NCBI GenBank assembly: GCA_963775275.1
Contig: CAVZII010000005.1
Location: 2,604,001 to 2,668,000, forward strand
Direction of reading: 5' to 3'
DNA from: JANWHQ01 sp963775275
GTDB lineage: Bacteria > Pseudomonadota > Alphaproteobacteria > Caulobacterales > Caulobacteraceae
Length of the DNA stretch: 64,000 bases
The translations under genes were made by a program, and so were the position numbers. The notes under the pieces are model-generated. The model saw nothing but the letters and a program-made list of their open reading frames with translations, had not been told where the DNA came from and searched no databases. Every line of letters starts with the position of its first letter. Position 1 is the first letter of the stretch. This document shows positions 61,420-64,000 of the stretch, one piece after another.

Positions 61420-62396
61420 CCATGCCGCTGCTGGTCGTCGATCGCGCCACGGTGCGCCGGCTCCTGCCCTACGAGACCTGCATCCCCCTGATGAAAGCGG
61501 CCATGGCCGCCCTTTCGGCCGGCCGGACCCGCCAGCTCCTGCGCCAGATCATCGACCTCGGTGACAGCGCGCTTTTCGGGGTCATGCCGGGCGCCATGGA
61601 CCGGACCTACGGCGCCAAGCTGATCAGCGTGAGCCCGCCCAGCGAGACGACCGGTGTCCAGTCGCACCAGGGCGTGGTGATCCTCTTCGAGCCCGCCACC
61701 GGCGCGCCCGTCGCCGTGCTGCACGGGGGCGAGGTCACGTCGATACGCACCGCCGCCGCCAGCGCGGCGGCCACCGACGTCCTCGCCCGGCCCGGCCCCT
61801 CGCACGTGGCGATCCTCGGGACCGGCGAGCAGGCCCACGCCCACGCCGAGGCCATGACCTACGTGCGGCCGGTGGACCGGATGACCATCTGGGGCCGCTC
61901 GCGCGAGCGCGCCGGCGCCCTGGCCGAGCGCCTTCGCCGCGAACGGGGCCTTCAGGCGGCCGTGGCCGACACCGCCGAGGCGGCGGTCGCCGAGGCCGAC
62001 ATCGTCTGCACCGTCACCGGCGCGGCCGAGCCGATCCTTCTCAGCCGCTGGGTGCGCGACGGGACCCACATCAACCTCGTGGGCTCCAGCCGCGCCGGCC
62101 CGCGCGAGATCGACGACGCCCTCGTGGTCCGCGCCCGCTTCATCGCCGACCACCGCGATGGCGTGCTGAAGCAGGGCGCCGAGTTCCTCCACGCCAAGGC
62201 CCAGGGCCTGGTGGACGACGACCACGTCGCCGCCGAGATCGGCGAAGTCTTCCTGGGAACGCGCGAGGGCCGCCAGAGCCCCGACCAGGTGACGATCTAC
62301 AAGTCCCTCGGCTCGATCGTGCAGGACCTCGCGGCGGGCTGGCGGATCGTCACCGCCGCGCGCGAACAGGGCCTGGGCGCGAGCGTGGGGTTCTAG
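61416..62396 (+). CDS. ornithine cyclodeaminase / mu-crystallin family protein
   Basis: A 326-aa NAD(P)-dependent enzyme of the OCD/mu-crystallin family (ornithine or alanine dehydrogenase, ketimine reductase or Delta1-pyrroline-2-carboxylate reductase). Features: TYGAKLISVSPPSETTGVQS, PVAVLHGGEVTSIRTAAASA (substrate-binding Arg), HVAILGTGEQAHAHAEAMTY (Rossmann motif), WGRSRERAGALAERLRRE and HINLVGSSRAGPREIDDALV. GTG 61416 overlaps the dipeptidase stop; ATG 61422 is an alternative. As last gene of the operon it probably handles an amino or imino acid released by the upstream hydrolases. The exact substrate is not assignable. Confidence 0.87.
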   Translation: MTMPLLVVDRATVRRLLPYETCIPLMKAAMAALSAGRTRQLLRQIIDLGDSALFGVMPGAMDRTYGAKLISVSPPSETTGVQSHQGVVILFEPATGAPVAVLHGGEVTSIRTAAASAAATDVLARPGPSHVAILGTGEQAHAHAEAMTYVRPVDRMTIWGRSRERAGALAERLRRERGLQAAVADTAEAAVAEADIVCTVTGAAEPILLSRWVRDGTHINLVGSSRAGPREIDDALVVRARFIADHRDGVLKQGAEFLHAKAQGLVDDDHVAAEIGEVFLGTREGRQSPDQVTIYKSLGSIVQDLAAGWRIVTAAREQGLGASVGF

Positions 62397-62589
62397 CTTC
62401 GTAGCGCCAACGACGGCTCCTGACTCAGCTCTGCCGTCGGAAAGGTCCGGTTTCAGCGCGGATGCCTCGCGGCCGCGGAACGGCGGGTTTCCGGACGGGA
62501 CCTGCAGGCAGACTCCGACCCAGAGCGGTCGTTAGAGCGGCTAGTACTTGAAGTATGCTGAAGAGGGATTATTCGATGGGAGCGTCGGT

Positions 62590-63078
62590 ATGAAAATTGT
62601 AAAACTTGGGAACACAAAAGATTTCTACGATCATGTGCTCAAGCCGAACTTCGATAATTTCATGAATAGCCCAAGCACATTCCAGACCGCCATAAACATG
62701 GTGATGTCGCTTTTCCATATTCGAGATTGGGTGTTCAAGGTTGATAAGTTACAAGTCGAACAGATTCTCGGAGTTTCTTTTAGCGACGAGTATGCCGTTT
62801 GGCGGCATGTGGAGTTTGTCTGCCCGAAGGCGGGATTTATCCGGGACGTCGCGAACGCTTCCAAACACGTGACACTCGACAGACAATCATCAACAAGCAT
62901 GTCGCACATTGCGAACGCCGCAATTGTCAGCGTGGGATACGGCGAAGGTGGCTATGGACAAGGCAGATTTAGTGCTCCCTCGGTCATGATGGAGGATGGC
63001 TCCGGGCATGTCTCCCTCGATGAATGCGCGAAGGAGGTCTACCAATTCTGGAGCGATCTAGTTGGTCGATTGACCTGA
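62590..63078 (+). CDS. low-GC orphan protein, unknown function
   Basis: A 162-aa protein starting at ATG 62590 (MKIVKLGNTKDFYDHVLKPN), with GGGAG about 8 bases upstream. Codon use differs clearly from all neighbours: many A/T-ending codons (AAA, TTT, ATT), implying recent horizontal transfer. Sequence features: TAINMVMSLFHIRDWVFKVD, VWRHVEFVCPKAGFIRDVAN, ASKHVTLDRQ and GSGHVSLDECAKEVYQFWSD. No membrane segment or known catalytic motif. Similar-looking orphan proteins occur in mobile or defence-associated regions, but no function is claimed. Confidence 0.75.
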   Translation: MKIVKLGNTKDFYDHVLKPNFDNFMNSPSTFQTAINMVMSLFHIRDWVFKVDKLQVEQILGVSFSDEYAVWRHVEFVCPKAGFIRDVANASKHVTLDRQSSTSMSHIANAAIVSVGYGEGGYGQGRFSAPSVMMEDGSGHVSLDECAKEVYQFWSDLVGRLT

Positions 63079-63298
63079 GAAGTCCGAGCGAGTTGTCCCG
63101 AAGTCTGGGCGCATCCGGTTCGTCGATTTTGCTGAGGGACGTGTCGGGTGTCGGAAGCCAAGGTCCGCTCTCCACCCTCCGCGGTCGATCGGGACGTCCG
63201 CTTTGCGTCTCGGCGCCAAGCTTCCCGTCACAGACGCCGGAACCGGCCATTCCCAACGCGCGAGGAGTGTGGAAAGCGGTCATTGCGGGGGCGGGGAT

Positions 63299-63745
63299 CT
63301 AGCCCAGCCTGAGATCGCTCTTCGCTTCGAACTTCGGCAAGGCGTCGCCGCCGTCGATCCAGCTGACATGCTCTTCATAGCTGACGTGCGCCGTGGGCCG
63401 ATCGTCTATCGTGCTCGTCAGGCTCCCGGCGGACACATAGATGTGGCCTAGCATGGGCGCCTGGGGGTGGCCGGCCTGATCTGCGACATAGAACATGGGG
63501 CTGGAACAGACCCTGCAAGATCCCCAGCGAACACCGGGTGAAGATCGATACCAGGTGACCTCCGACTCGCCCTTTGTGTAGGCGAATCGATCCGGAGGTA
63601 CGGACGTCCAAGTTACGAAGGCGACACCCCTCGAGAGCCGACATGACCTGCAATGGCAGTGCGTGAGCACGCCGAGCGGAGGGGTGAGTTGGAAGTTGAC
63701 CGCGCCACAAAGGCACTGGCCGCAGACGCGGCTCCCGTCGCTCAT
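63299..63745 (-). CDS. GFA / CENP-V family zinc-binding protein
   Basis: A 148-aa protein from ATG 63745 with AGGAGAGG upstream. The glutathione-dependent formaldehyde-activating (Gfa) fold is marked by zinc cysteines: RVCGQCLCGAVNFQLTPP, THCHCRSCRLSRGVAFVTW and WGSCRVCSSPMFYVAD. The family includes S-hydroxymethylglutathione-forming and many uncharacterised members. The C-terminus IYVSAGSLTSTIDDRPTAHV then EEHVSWIDGGDALP is typical. It is convergent with the low-GC gene across a 220-base gap. Substrate unknown. Confidence 0.88.
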   Translation of the reverse strand: MSDGSRVCGQCLCGAVNFQLTPPLGVLTHCHCRSCRLSRGVAFVTWTSVPPDRFAYTKGESEVTWYRSSPGVRWGSCRVCSSPMFYVADQAGHPQAPMLGHIYVSAGSLTSTIDDRPTAHVSYEEHVSWIDGGDALPKFEAKSDLRLG

Positions 63746-64000
63746 GATCCTCTCCTGTGGAGACACAACCCGCAGAGCCGAATTCTGGCCCAATACGTGG
63801 ACGGCGCAACGCCCCCTTCGGGTCGCCTGCGGTCCAAAACGCACGGCCCGGAACGCGTTGGCGTCCGGCTCGGCATCCTGCCCCGAGACGGGGATTGCGG
63901 CGCCACTGCATGAAACTGAGCGACGCCTGACTGCAGGCCCGCCGTCCTGCTTCATCCGCCCCGCCGGCCCGCCGCCGCGCCTTCGACCTATGGTCATCCA
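63746..64000. other. right-end intergenic stretch
   Basis: I see no convincing gene in the last 255 bases. Open frames here are extensions of the GFA frame or its shadows. The promoter of the GFA gene should lie in this stretch. Confidence 0.3.

Overview
The window is very GC-rich (third codon positions are mostly G or C) and looks like an alphaproteobacterial chromosome, most likely Caulobacteraceae (Caulobacter/Phenylobacterium type). This rests on gene content and codon use, not on a database search. Intact core genes (msrA, rsmE, gshA, prmA, a tRNA-Ser) alternate with accessory blocks. At least seven genes carry single-base frame breaks, including polA and an aminopeptidase P gene. Because conserved genes are affected, residual assembly indels are at least as likely as true pseudogenes.

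Layout. 1-5109: the 3' part of a group 3b-type, NAD(P)-linked soluble [NiFe] hydrogenase operon (beta, cyclic-nucleotide-binding protein, gamma, small and large subunits, maturation protease, and a HypA-like protein lacking its zinc domain). 5136-19764: a leftward cassette of three giant proteins of unknown function (about 2532, 1134 and 1202 aa), the first with an embedded OmpA-like module and the last with a degenerate phospholipase-D-like C-terminus. 20033-22037: tRNA-Ser(GGA), msrA, a YjbR-like protein and a Crp/Fnr regulator. 22034-28000: a signalling-type block with many frame breaks: a TPR/SLOG-like/cyclase-like protein, a TIR-transmembrane-TPR protein, a small secreted protein and a lipoprotein.

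28257-30038: a DUF885 peptidase-like protein. 30035-37719: a possible small-molecule or lipid-modification locus: TPR-acyltransferase, B12-binding radical SAM protein, second radical SAM protein, twin methyltransferases and a cytochrome P450. 37740-41874: six secreted tail-collar-domain (MdpB-like) proteins arranged as a duplicated three-gene module. 42047-43584: an IS5-like element with a passenger gene, flanked by CTAG. 43588-43929: intergenic palindromes. 43926-54788: polA, a GSCFA/TPR protein, rsmE, a methyltransferase, a P450, gshA and a DUF2147 protein. 54807-63745: aminopeptidase P, a small exported protein, prmA, a four-gene catabolic operon (PPOX flavoprotein, amidohydrolase, M19 dipeptidase-like, ornithine cyclodeaminase-like), a low-GC orphan gene and a GFA-family protein.

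The most unusual signals are (i) double-hairpin elements at 43766-43929, 51247-51413 and 56623-56791, whose stems differ in sequence but keep pairing and keep the same internal loops, and which abut gene start or stop codons exactly; (ii) the giant-protein cassette; (iii) the duplicated secreted collar-protein trio; and (iv) the radical SAM/acyltransferase/methyltransferase/P450 locus.
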